Below are positions 23,273 through 32,967 of a stretch of DNA of 64,000 bases, piece after piece. The translations under genes were made by a program, and so were the position numbers. Source of the stretch: Cryptomeria japonica (Eukaryota; Streptophyta; Pinopsida; Cupressales; Cupressaceae); contig NC_081407.1 in NCBI RefSeq assembly GCF_030272615.1, forward strand, positions 441,903,213 through 441,967,212, in the 5' to 3' direction. The first letter of the stretch is position 1. Every line of letters begins with the position of its first letter. The notes under the pieces were generated by a model. That model ran no database searches. It worked only from the letters and a program-made list of their open reading frames with translations, and was not told the origin of the DNA.

Positions 23273-26200
23273 CTACTCAAGTATGCCTGAAGGGTCATCT
23301 CTTTGCTTAAGAGTATCCAGTATTGCTTCATGATCAACAAGAGTCACTGTCCATAGGTATTTGGTCTTCGATTTTGATTGATGCTTCAACAACTTGACAT
23401 GTGTAGCTATAACAAGATGTGAATACATGAGAATGGTTTTGTGTCTCTCATAGTCTTCAAATGTGGGTATGCCATTCTTTCTAATCATGTATGTTCACAA
23501 CCAAGTTCCCACAATAACAACTGCACCTGTAGGATATGTGAACCCATCATCATCTGTCACTGGTTGTGTTAGCTTATGTTTTCCTTGTACACATCATGCC
23601 AACCAATATTCTTATCTCTCTTCATTCCCTTGTAGTGTAACAACTACAAAAACATGTCCTGGCTGTACAAGATTTGATAGATGGTCATACTCAAGTGAAC
23701 TTTCCATGTCATCGTTTGACAAGGATATTATTTGAGATAAAGGAGTTAGATTTTGGGGAACCCATGTATCAACCCACTTACTTGACTCACACTGATCCCA
23801 ATCACAGCGAACACAACTCTAACAAAAACAAGCCAACGCTCATGTCCAACTGGTTCATGTACTTGCATCTAAGCTGAGAAATGAATGCATCTTTGAAGAA
23901 TCTTTAATTGTTTTACAATCCAATCTGTATCCCATTGTGCCCTCCTCAACCAACCAAAAGAATCTAGTCACTGCTGAATCAAGAGTACCTTCATGTGACA
24001 ATGCTAAACTACACCAATCAACAATAGAACGTGCATTAGAGAAATTTGCACTTGAAATCCTTAATTGCTCCTTAACTAGAGCTCTCTTCAAACATGCACC
24101 TACTCCATCATGCTCCCCCTTCCCATGCCTTGCCTAAAAAAAACACCAAATATGAGGTATATGCCTCTCTACATGCTTTCTACTCAACCAATAAAACATA
24201 CAAGCATTCTTATATTGACCTGAATAGTTATATGACCATATGATATGTCGATCAATTGCAATATATTTCTCATGCAAGAACTCAAAAAAAATCTTGAAAG
24301 AATGTTGCACATACTTAGAGGAGTGTGATCTATCATCACTCATATAAAAATGATACTCCCTAATTATCTTCCTATCCTCTTCTATACTATCAAGAGCATG
24401 TCTATATGTAATGTGAACAAAAATAGCAATCTAGATTGAATTGTAGTACTAAGAGTGTACCTCATTCTGTGGTTGCAATGTATAGTTCTCTGCAAAATCA
24501 ACCACCGATACAATAGTGCCAATCGAGAAAAAGTTCTTACACATCCTGAACTATTGATCTAACCACTGAGACCTATGGGTTTGCCTTGCATACTCGTAGA
24601 AAATATTTTCCTTAAAATCCAAAATAAAATTAGTAACACTCACTTATCTTGAGACTAATTCACATCTAGAACCTTCACCTCCACTCTTCAAAATATATTT
24701 CACTGTCTCATATCTTTTTTTCTCAACATAATTCTTTCCAAACTCATGTTCGCTGCCCTCATGAAAACATGAAACAAACTTTGACAACTCACCACATTGT
24801 GAGAACTTCTCATTAAAACAATCATCTCTAGGGCATAAAAATAGCCATCATCTCTATAGAAATAGCAGCCATCATCTCTATAGAAATAGCAGCCATCATC
24901 TCTAGGGCATAAAAATAGATCTTGCAATTCTCTTGATGATCTCAAAAATAGCATTGGACCACACTCCTGCAACATCTCATTAGTATGCATTGTAGAACGA
25001 ATATGGCGTAAAAGTTCATGGTACATTGAAAACTCCACATGGTACTTGCAACAACAAGTATTACGAATCTTAAGACATACACAATAAAATGGCTTCAAAT
25101 ATTCAAAGGCCCTTTGTGATATTTGCAAAGTTGGATGTACTTCACAAAAAAAATTGTAAACATTATTTGGTTTGATTCCAAGAAATATTTGGGATGCGGT
25201 GTGCGGTCTCAATTGTCGATTCTTAATTTCAAAATGTCCTTTACATTGGGTGATACTCTAGAATTAGAGTGCCAAAATTGTTGAAGCTCCTCCTTCACAT
25301 TGTCAATCAACTTTCTATCAACACGTGGAAGCCTCCCACCAAAAGCCCATGTATCATGTTGAAGTGGATCATCAAGTCTTTGTCTTCATGCAAGTGCTCT
25401 ATCGAAAGTTTTACGGTTTATGTTCAAATCAACACAAGTTTGTCTCATTTGATGAGCCTTCCTCAATTGATGGCTTACTAAAGAGGTTGTAATCACTCTT
25501 CGAGCGGCTCTCTTATCTCTTTTCTTGGTATTATTTCCAATAGAATTGAGAGAATCAAATAGATTTTTGGCAATAATAGAATTTCTTTCCATCTTCTTGT
25601 TCATACGAATCTTCAATTTGGTTAGCAATGGTCTCATCTTTATCATCTTTAGCAATTGAACAAAAAATTGGCATTGCTCGGTCAAAGTCTTATTGCTATT
25701 TTTTTTTGAAAAGTTGTGTAGCCCACAATCGAACAGTTCTTGTTGACCTCTTGCCTTCAAGATTCGCAATAATGTTGTCATCAATTTAAAGTAACCATTT
25801 TGGGGTTCTTGAAGGTCTTGGATTTGTAATTTTTCTTTCATCCATGAGAGGGTCTTCATTTCTAAAGTAATTAGGTGTTACACATTGTTCACTTGGTTGA
25901 GCAATTCCACCTTCAATGTCAAAGTTTTCCACATTTTCACCTCCAATGTCAAAATTTTCAACATGTTCACCTCCTATGTCAAAATTTTCTACATTTTCAC
26001 CTCCAATGTCAAAACAAATCATATTTACACTAAAATTATGGACACCTTCATTGTCAACTCCCAAATTTTCACTTTCCATTCTCACGTCATATTGAGCATT
26101 TTCATTATCACTTTCAACATTTTCAACATATTCAAAATTTTCACTTTCAAAATCTACATTTTTATTTTCAATAACTTGTTCAACATTTTCAAATTCAATT

Positions 26201-26349
26201 TCCTCTTCACTTGAAGTAACATTAGCAATATTTAACATACCTTGTCTTCTCCTCCTATGACCTTCTCTATCTCTTTCTCTATACACTTCAATTTGGTCAT
26301 TTGAAAGTTTTATTTTGCATTTAGACTTCCGATGACTACTACCCCCCAT
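23273..26349 (-). pseudogene. Transposase-like gene of the TIR transposon, decayed
   Basis: Reads right to left from ATG at 26349. The N-terminus is basic (HRKSKCKIKLSND) then acidic with a 10-residue repeat (ENVENFDIGG, near 25912-26010). After a frameshift near 25800 come LVSHQLRKAHQMRQTCVDLN, LKPFYCVCLKIRNTCCCKYH (about 25110-25060) and VSVVDFAENYTLQPQ (about 24500). Then IIWSYNYSGQYKNACMFYW (about 24240) and RHGKGEHDGVGACLKRA (about 24130-24080). A C-terminal domain follows (DDDGFTYPTGAVVVGTW, IPTFEDYERHKTILMYSHL) ending at 23273. The D-F-A-E-N, W-S-D-x-x-x-G-Q and G-H-G-K-G-x-x-D-G signatures recall a widespread family of DDE-like transposase proteins. Here the aspartate of the second motif is Tyr, and stops and frameshifts abound, so it is dead. 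Family placement is from memory of the motifs. Confidence 0.65.
24846..24905. repeat. 24-bp tandem repeat inside the transposase gene
   Basis: AGCCATCATCTCTATAGAAA followed by TAGC is repeated in tandem, giving an eight-residue repeat (RDDGCYFY) on the minus strand. A local slippage expansion. Confidence 0.8.
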
Positions 26350-26694
26350 TTACCTCCACAAAGATGCTTCTAAATGATTGACAATGTAAGATTTGACTTT
26401 AATAATCTCTCAAAAGCACAATTTTGTCTCAACCTGCCCAAAAACCCATGATTATCGACAAAAAACAAAATGTGAAGAATGTGGGCTGTTGGAATCCACA
26501 AATTAGTCCCCAAGGCTCTTTTTTATTTACAAAAATCAGATACCGAATTATATCGGATATCCAATTCTAATGTATAAATTTGTGGTCTCAAAAATTATTC
26601 TCGTTGCCACCTTTTTTTACTTTTGCCACATTAATGCTAGTGGCAGAAATCTGATATCTGATATCTGATTTCAATACTCATATTTTAGAGAGAG
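26350..26694. promoter_or_regulatory. Presumed transposase 5' flank with GATATC motif clusters
   Basis: The 345 bp upstream of the transposase start. It carries ATATCGGATATCC (26550-26562) and TGATATCTGATATCTGATT (26652-26670), related to the palindromes at 9541 and 10934 near the other end. No clear TATA box chosen. Confidence 0.4.
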
Positions 26695-26740
26695 AGATTA
26701 TGGGAGAGGGAGAGAGAGAGAGAGATTAGGGGAGAGGGAA

Positions 26741-26818
<78 letters not shown>

Positions 26819-26991
26819 GGGGAGAGGGAGAGAGGGAGAGAGAGATTGGGGGGAGAGAGAGAGATTGTGGGGGAGAGAGAGGGATTAGGGGAGAGGGAGA
26901 GAAATTAGGGGAAAGGGGGAGAGAGAGAAATATTAGGGGAGAGGGAGAGAGAGAGAGAGATTAGGGGAGAGGGAGAGAGAGAGATTGGGGG

Positions 26992-27027
<36 letters not shown>

Positions 27028-27083
27028 GGGAAGAGTGGGGAGGGGGTAGGGGGAGAGAGAGAAAGATTAGGGGAGAGGGGAGA

Positions 27084-27155
<72 letters not shown>

Positions 27156-27222
27156 GAGAGAGAGATTAGGGGAGAGGGGGGAGAAAGATTATAGGAGAGG
27201 GGAGAGAGAGAGAGAGATTAGG
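26695..27222. repeat. GA-rich microsatellite with GATTAGGGGAGAGG units
   Basis: About 530 bp of (GA)n interspersed with ATTAGGGGAGAGGGAGAG. Its complement, (CT)n with CTCTCCCCTAATCTCTC, lies at 29207-29472, so the two tracts are inverted relative to each other. Confidence 0.95.
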
Positions 27223-29206
27223 GTCGTAAAGGGTCATATTACGTCCTAAGGGGTCATATGGTGTCTTAAAGGGGTCATATGACACAATATGACCCCTTAG
27301 GACACAATATGAACCATAACGACACAATTTGGTGTCTTAAGGGGTTATATGGTGTCCTAAGTGGTCGTAGGACACAATATGACCACTTAGGACACCATAG
27401 GACCCATAACAACCCAACATGGTGTCATAAGGGGTCATATGTTGTCCTTAGGGGTCATATTGTGTCCCATGACCCCTTAGGACACCATATGACCCCTAAT
27501 GACACCATATGGTGTCATAAGGGGTCATATGACCCATAACGACACCGTATAGAGTTGTAAAGGGTCATATTCTATCCTAAGGGGTAATATGGTGTCTTAA
27601 AGGGGTCATATGACATAATATGATGCCTTAGGACACAATATGACACATAACGACACAATTTGGTGTCTTAAGGGGTTATATGGTGTCCTAAGGGGTCATA
27701 GGACACAATATGACTCCTTAGGACACCATAGGACCCATAACGACCCAATATGGTGTCATAAGGGGTCATATGTTGTCCTTAGGGGTCATATGGTGTCCCA
27801 TGACCCCTTAGGACACAATATGACCCCTAACGACATCATATGGTGTCATAAGGGGTCATATGACCCATAAAGACATCGTATAGTTGTAAAGGGTCATATT
27901 CTATCCTAAGGGATAATATAGTATCTTAAAGGGGTCATATGACACAATATGACCCCTTAGGACATAGTACAACCCATAACAACACAATTTGGTGTCTTAA
28001 GGGGTTATATGGTGTCCTAAGGGGTCGTAGGACACAATATGACCCCTTAGGACACCATAGGACCCATAACAACCCAATATGGTGTCATAAGGGGTCATAT
28101 GATGTCCTTAGGGGTCATATGGTGTCTCATGACCCCTTAGGACACCATATGGCCCCTAACAACACCATATGGTGTCATATGACCCATAATAACACCATAT
28201 AGAGTCGTAAAGGGTCATATTGTGTCCTAAGGGGTCATATGGTGTCTTAAAGGGATCATATGACCCAATATGATACCTTAGGACACAATGTGACCCATAA
28301 TGACACAATTTGGTGTCTTAAGGGGTTATATGGTGTCCTAAGGGGTCATAGGACACAATATGACCCCTTAAGACACCATAGGACCCCTAACAACTAAATA
28401 TGGTGTCATAAGGGGTCATATGTTGTCCTTAGGGGTCATATGGTGTCCCATGACCCCTTAGGACACCATATGACCCTTAACGACACCATATGGTCTCATA
28501 AGGGGTCATATGACCCATAACAACATTTTATAGAGTCGTAAAGGGTCATATTATGTCCTAAGGGGTCATATGGTGTCTTAAAGGGATCATATGACACAAC
28601 ATGACCCCTTAGGATACAATATGACCCATAACGACACAATTTGGTGTATAAATTGGTTATATGGTGTCCTAAGGGGTCGTAGGAAACAATATGACCCCTT
28701 AGGACACCATAGGACCCCTAATGACACCATATGGTGTCATAAGGGGTCATATGATCCATAATGACACCATATAGAGTCATAAAGGGTCATATTGTGTCCT
28801 AAGGGGTCATATGGTGTCTTAAAGGGGTCATATGACACAATATGACCTCTTAGGACACAATATGACCCATACCAACACAATTTGGTGTCATAAAGGGTCA
28901 TATGGTGTCCTAAGGGGTCGTAGGACACAATATGACCCCTTAGGACACCATAGGACTCATAACGACCCAATATGGTGTCATAAGGGGTAATATGTTGTCC
29001 TTAGGGGTCATATGGTATCTCATGACCCCTTAGGACACCATATGACCTCTAACGACACCATATGGTGTCATAAGGGGTCATAGTGTTTCATAAGGTGGCA
29101 AGATGAACCATTATTACAATATAAAAAGAAATGCCAATATTGCTTACAAAAATTTGACACCTAAGGGGTTATATGGTGTCCTAATGGGTCATAGGACACA
29201 ATATGA
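27223..29206. repeat. Palindromic minisatellite, higher-order period about 325 bp
   Basis: Built of a short unit (TAAGGGGTCATATGGTGTC) and its inverted complement, so both strands look alike and both carry spurious frames (for example 27279-27539 and 28970-28737). A marker phrase, AAAGGGTCATATT, starts higher-order units at about 27229, 27558, 27888, 28210, 28532 and 28780: spacings near 325 bp, the last shorter. Strong potential for hairpins. It is not protein coding. Confidence 0.9.
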
Positions 29207-29370
29207 CCCTTCCCCCTCCCTCTCTCTCTCCCCCCTCCCCCCTCTCCCCTAATATCTCTCTCTCCCTTCCCCCCTCTCTCTCTCTCCCTTCCCCCCTCTC
29301 TCTCTCTACCCCCCCTCTCTCTCTCTCTCTCTCTCTCGCTCTTTATATCCCCCCGCTCTCTCTCCCCTAA

Positions 29371-29424
<54 letters not shown>

Positions 29425-29472
29425 CCCTAATCTCTTTCTCTCTCCCCCACTCCCCCCTCTCCCTCTCCCTAA
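29207..29472. repeat. CT-rich microsatellite, inverted counterpart of 26695-27222
   Basis: (CT)n with CCCCCCTC and CTCTCCCCTAAT blocks. Frames here on the minus strand are Arg/Glu/Gly-rich artefacts. Confidence 0.95.
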
Positions 29473-30440
29473 TATCATATACTAATTTATCTATAAATTA
29501 ATATAATGTATATTAATATATTATTTATTAATGTATTAATAAACAATAGATTAATTATGTGCAAATTTAGTTATTGAATTTAATTATTAAAATTGGATAT
29601 CTAATTTTTGTTGTACAAATTTCAAATTTCAAATTTTGGCTCAGGAATGCTTTGGGATTTGGCTTGGAAGTGACAAGCCTGGAAAGTCAATTGAAAAAAC
29701 GTGTTTTTCGGTATTCCTTGATTTTCCAGACTTTACACTGGTGGCTGATGACTTTTTTTATAGCCAAAATTGATAAAATGAAAAAGGTTTTTTAAGGACG
29801 TTCTCAGGTTTCCAACAATATAAGGCTTGTCTTATTTCAACTTAAATAAATAATTATTATTTATTTTCTAATTGGATTCTAGCAAAAGTCCTGATTGATA
29901 GACTGATTGAAAAACACTCATAACTTTCAAACGGTATAACATTTTTCAAATCCGAAACATGCGTCACATCCTATGCTTCGTCTACTATAGGGAAAAAAAA
30001 ATTTTAAAAAAATTTCATAAGGTTTTGACCAAGTTAAGGTGGTCAGACATAGGAGTTTCTGAATTTCTGAAAAGTTGTAGTAAAAAATTCATAAATAATT
30101 ATTTAATTTATAAAAAAATGTGTCACATCCGGACATGAGTCTAATACTTATATTATAAATATTATAAAAAAAAAATATGATTTGATTGTGATTAGGGTGG
30201 TAAGACATACACCTACTTCTTATCTTTTTCCTGAAATTTTAGTACCACTGCATTGAAATTTGAAATTTTCATCAAATAGGATTATTTTTTCAAAAAACAA
30301 CTAGTAGCTTAGAAAATACATTCAATTTTCTATAGATTCTCCTTACATATTTTAAAAATAATTTTCACAACTTATTCAAATTTTCATGTCAAGTTGCCTA
30401 ACTCTGATTTTTTGAAATTTCATTGCAACTTAAGGGCCTA
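29473..30440. other. Right subterminal region of the TIR transposon, no gene seen
   Basis: A/T-rich DNA without a convincing reading frame. One GGATATCTAA (29595-29604) resembles the subterminal motif. It ends in the right inverted repeat. Confidence 0.6.
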
Positions 30441-30470
30441 TTTTGGCACACCATGATCCTGCACATACCC
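30441..30470 (-). repeat. Right terminal inverted repeat
   Basis: The reverse complement begins GGGTATGTGCAGGATCATGG. It is followed by the duplicated target TTGT at 30471-30474. Confidence 0.9.
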
Positions 30471-30474
30471 TTGT

Positions 30475-31332
30475 CATTGATGGAAACTCTTCATGGAGAT
30501 TCGATCCAGTAGCCATAATACTTCTTAACTAGAAGCGGATGTTAACCGGTAGCTAGTTAACCGGTATTCCAGGAAGAACAAAGCAGTTTTGGTCTGGAAT
30601 CTTTCTAGTGATTGTGGTGCATTGAATCGTGTTTGGGATGATTGGGCCAACATAGAGATATCATTCTATTTTTGTTTTGGTGTTCCACATTTATCTTTGG
30701 TGATTTGGTCAAGCCAACATGGTAAATGACCTATTTTGTGATTGCGGGTATATAAGACCAGTGTAGATGATCTCTTTGGTGAATAATATGATTGTATGTG
30801 AGAGAGTGGTGATAAAGAATCCATTTTGGCACAATTTCACATGTGCATTCTTGACCCGATAGATAACTGAGACAGTGAATAGAGTGGAACAACAGAGGTG
30901 ATCCAGTCGGTATATTTGGCACTTAATCGGAACTCATCCAAGCATTGTAGATTCTATTTTGGAGTTCATTTTTCTGTAATTCATCATTGTAATTAATCAG
31001 TAAGGTAGTGAGCCTTCTGGGGTTGTAGCCCTTATTGTATTTGAGCAACAATCTCTAGGCAGTGTGCCTGAATGCCTGCGCATTTCCATTTTGTAATATT
31101 ATTTTGCTACTGGCCATAGTGGAATAATATTGTGGGTTCAAATCCCACCGTGGTTTTTCCCATTTGGGTTTCCACGTAAAAATTTGGTGTTAGGATCTTG
31201 TGGTTGATTGTTTTATGTTCCTGCATTTCAATTTCATTTGTATGCTTCTGATGGTTTAAAGTTAAGTTTGAAATTTTGCTAACTGGTAGATCACTGATTC
31301 ACCCCCTGTCTCAGTGATCCCTGATTCTAACA
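30475..31332 (+). repeat. Left LTR of element 2, 3' 858 bp
   Basis: Co-linear with the right LTR from 36504 on. It carries TATATAAG (30749-30756) and the U5 signature GGTTTTTCCCATTTGGGTTT, ending CTGATTCTAACA. Confidence 0.9.
30749..30756 (+). promoter_or_regulatory. LTR TATA box, element 2
   Basis: TATATAAG, conserved in the right LTR at 36780-36787. Confidence 0.6.
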
Positions 31333-31334
31333 AT

Positions 31335-31346
31335 TGGTATCAGAGC
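31335..31346 (+). promoter_or_regulatory. Primer-binding site, element 2
   Basis: TGGTATCAGAGC two bases after the left LTR, complementary to initiator tRNA-Met. Confidence 0.85.
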
Positions 31347-31400
31347 CTAGTTCCTTTGAGGAAGCTTAATTGCTTGAGGAAGGTATGGGAGATTGACTCA

Positions 31401-32456
31401 ATGGATTTTGGTTTTCAAAGACAGCTCAGTGTGGCACTTGAGGATCTTGATGCAACAAGAAATGAGATTAGTTATTTGAAGAAAAACCTGAATGTTGTTG
31501 ATGATTTCATTAATGAATTAAAGGATCAAGTGAGCACTTCAAGAGACAAGAGGAAAGAATTGATGGACAAGATGAAGGAGAAAGAAGATCAAATAATGGA
31601 AAATTAGGGTAAAGATGATGAATTTCACAAGCTTGAGAGAGAGAATGTTGCATTGAAGAATGAGATGCAATCCATTGTGATGAGGCTAACTAAGGAGATT
31701 GAGGACCAGAAGAAAAATGAAGAGAATCTGACATAATCATTGAAGGAAACAACTGATGAATGCTTCAGGCTTACCTATGAGAATGATCAATCGAAGCTTG
31801 AGTTGACACAATCAAGGAATAATGATCAAGAACTTGAAAGACAAAGTGCTACCTTAAGTGATGAACTTTATACTTCTAATGAATACAAAGACAAATTCAA
31901 AGCTAGCTCAGTAAGGCTTGATGAGATGCTAGAAAGTCAAAGACATAGAAAGGAAATGCGAGGACTTGGATTTGAGAAAGGTGAATCCTCTAGATCTGGA
32001 CAAGGCAATGCAAAACCTGATCAAAAGAAGAGCAAGAATCCTTCAATAAGACAACCTAATGCTCATAAATTCAATGGTAAATGCTTTACTTGCAATAAAT
32101 TTGGTCATATGGTGAATCAATGCATAAGTAGGATGAATAATAGAATGAACAATGTGAATAATGTTCCTACCTTTACTGGTCAGTGTTTCATATGCAATAA
32201 TTTTGGTCACAAGTCAAATATGTGTAGAGGAGGAATGAATAACTTCCAAAACAAGAGAGGCTATGGTTGTGGAATGTTTGGACATATCTCTAACCAGTGC
32301 AAGATGAGACCAAATCAGATGAACTTCAAACCTAAGAAGAAAAATGTTGTTTGTCGTGCATGCAACAAAACCGATCACATTACAAAGTACTGCAGAAGCA
32401 AGAACAATTCTCCAGTAGACAAAAACAAATTAGATGAGAGGGAAAGGCAAACGTAG
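31401..32456 (+). pseudogene. ORF1 of element 2: coiled-coil, CCHC protein
   Basis: ATG 31401 (DFGFQRQLSVALEDLDATRN). One frame continues through TAG 31605 and a TAA near 31734 (both readable as Gln codons) to TAG 32454. Residues 1-180 are coiled coil (KNLNVVDDFINELKDQV), then RGLGFEKGESS, then four knuckle positions: CFTCNKFGHMVNQC, CFICNNFGHKSNMC, a third with a lost first Cys (YGCGMFGHISNQC) and CRACNKTDHITKYC with Gly changed to Asp. It should bind RNA like a Gag nucleocapsid, but the domain resembling a capsid is missing. It is closest in length and knuckle spacing to the intact copy at 59065-60177. Confidence 0.8.
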
Positions 32457-32779
32457 AAGAGATCATAGATAAGCATGAGAATATGTGATTTAGAAAAGAT
32501 GAATCCAAAGCTGACAATGGATCTGCACCCGAATCCGGTGCAAGATCTTCATTCGAAAACTAGGGCTTTATGCCTTAGGGGGAACTTTTCATGCAAACTC
32601 TAAGAAACCCCTATTCGGTAATCTGCAATCAATTCTGGAAGGTTGCAGAAGGATTAAATCATGAATGCAGATGTTATCTGAAAGTTTCAGAGAAGATTTG
32701 ATGCTCCGGTAAGTGACTCCATGAAAATTAAGGTAACTGGTTGTAGCATTTATTGCAATAGAAAATTAGGTTTTTGAAG

Positions 32780-32787
32780 GATAAAAA
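32780..32787 (+). promoter_or_regulatory. Possible internal TATA box upstream of ORF2, element 2
   Basis: GATAAAAA about 188 bp before ORF2 ATG 32968, in the same intergenic position as motifs in elements 1, 3 and 4. Confidence 0.3.
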
Positions 32788-32967
32788 GGCATTTCAAAGC
32801 TTCATTTGACACAATGCGATCAAGCAAATAGTGTAGAGGAGCAGAGCAAAGTGAATTGGCAATTTCAATAGTGATTTCAATAATCCTAAAGTGAATTTCA
32901 GCACCTGATGGCAAATCAAGGTATTTATTTGTTCAAACTATTTGTTTCTGCAAACCCTAAGTTCAAA

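Larger units (their letters stand above)
9394..30470. mobile_element. 21-kb TIR DNA transposon, 4-bp target duplication
   Basis: The ends are imperfect 30-bp inverted repeats (9394-9423 and 30441-30470; 25 of 30 match, with a perfect 13-bp core GTGCAGGATCATG). The target TTGT is duplicated at 9390-9393 and 30471-30474. The right LTR of the host element shows the empty site AGGGTTGTCATT with a single TTGT, so the ends are exact. It contains two convergent pseudogenes: a six-exon gene (11179-13118, plus) and a transposase-like gene (26349-23273, minus). Palindromic GATATC-type motifs cluster near both ends. Without the nested LTR element it would be about 13.5 kb. The termini are not CACTA and the 4-bp duplication differs from the usual 3 (CACTA, Harbinger), 8 (hAT) or 9 (MULE). 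A Sola-like superfamily is possible but unproven. Confidence 0.85.

Noticed and set aside
27279-28202. Three long reading frames with repeated H-N-D-T-I-W-C-H-K-G-type peptides (and a minus-strand one at 28970-28737)
   Set aside because: They are readings of the palindromic minisatellite, which gives similar frames on both strands; no start context or conserved domain.
27223-29206. CRISPR-like or satellite array
   Set aside because: Repeats are contiguous and palindromic with no unique spacers, and the context is a eukaryotic transposon.
29161-29478. Arg/Glu/Gly-rich minus-strand frame of 105 codons
   Set aside because: Translation of the CT microsatellite.
9394-30470. CACTA (Spm) assignment of the TIR transposon
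   Set aside because: Ends are GGGT...ACCC rather than CACTA...TAGTG, the target duplication is 4 bp, and the transposase motifs are not those of the CACTA TNP2 family.
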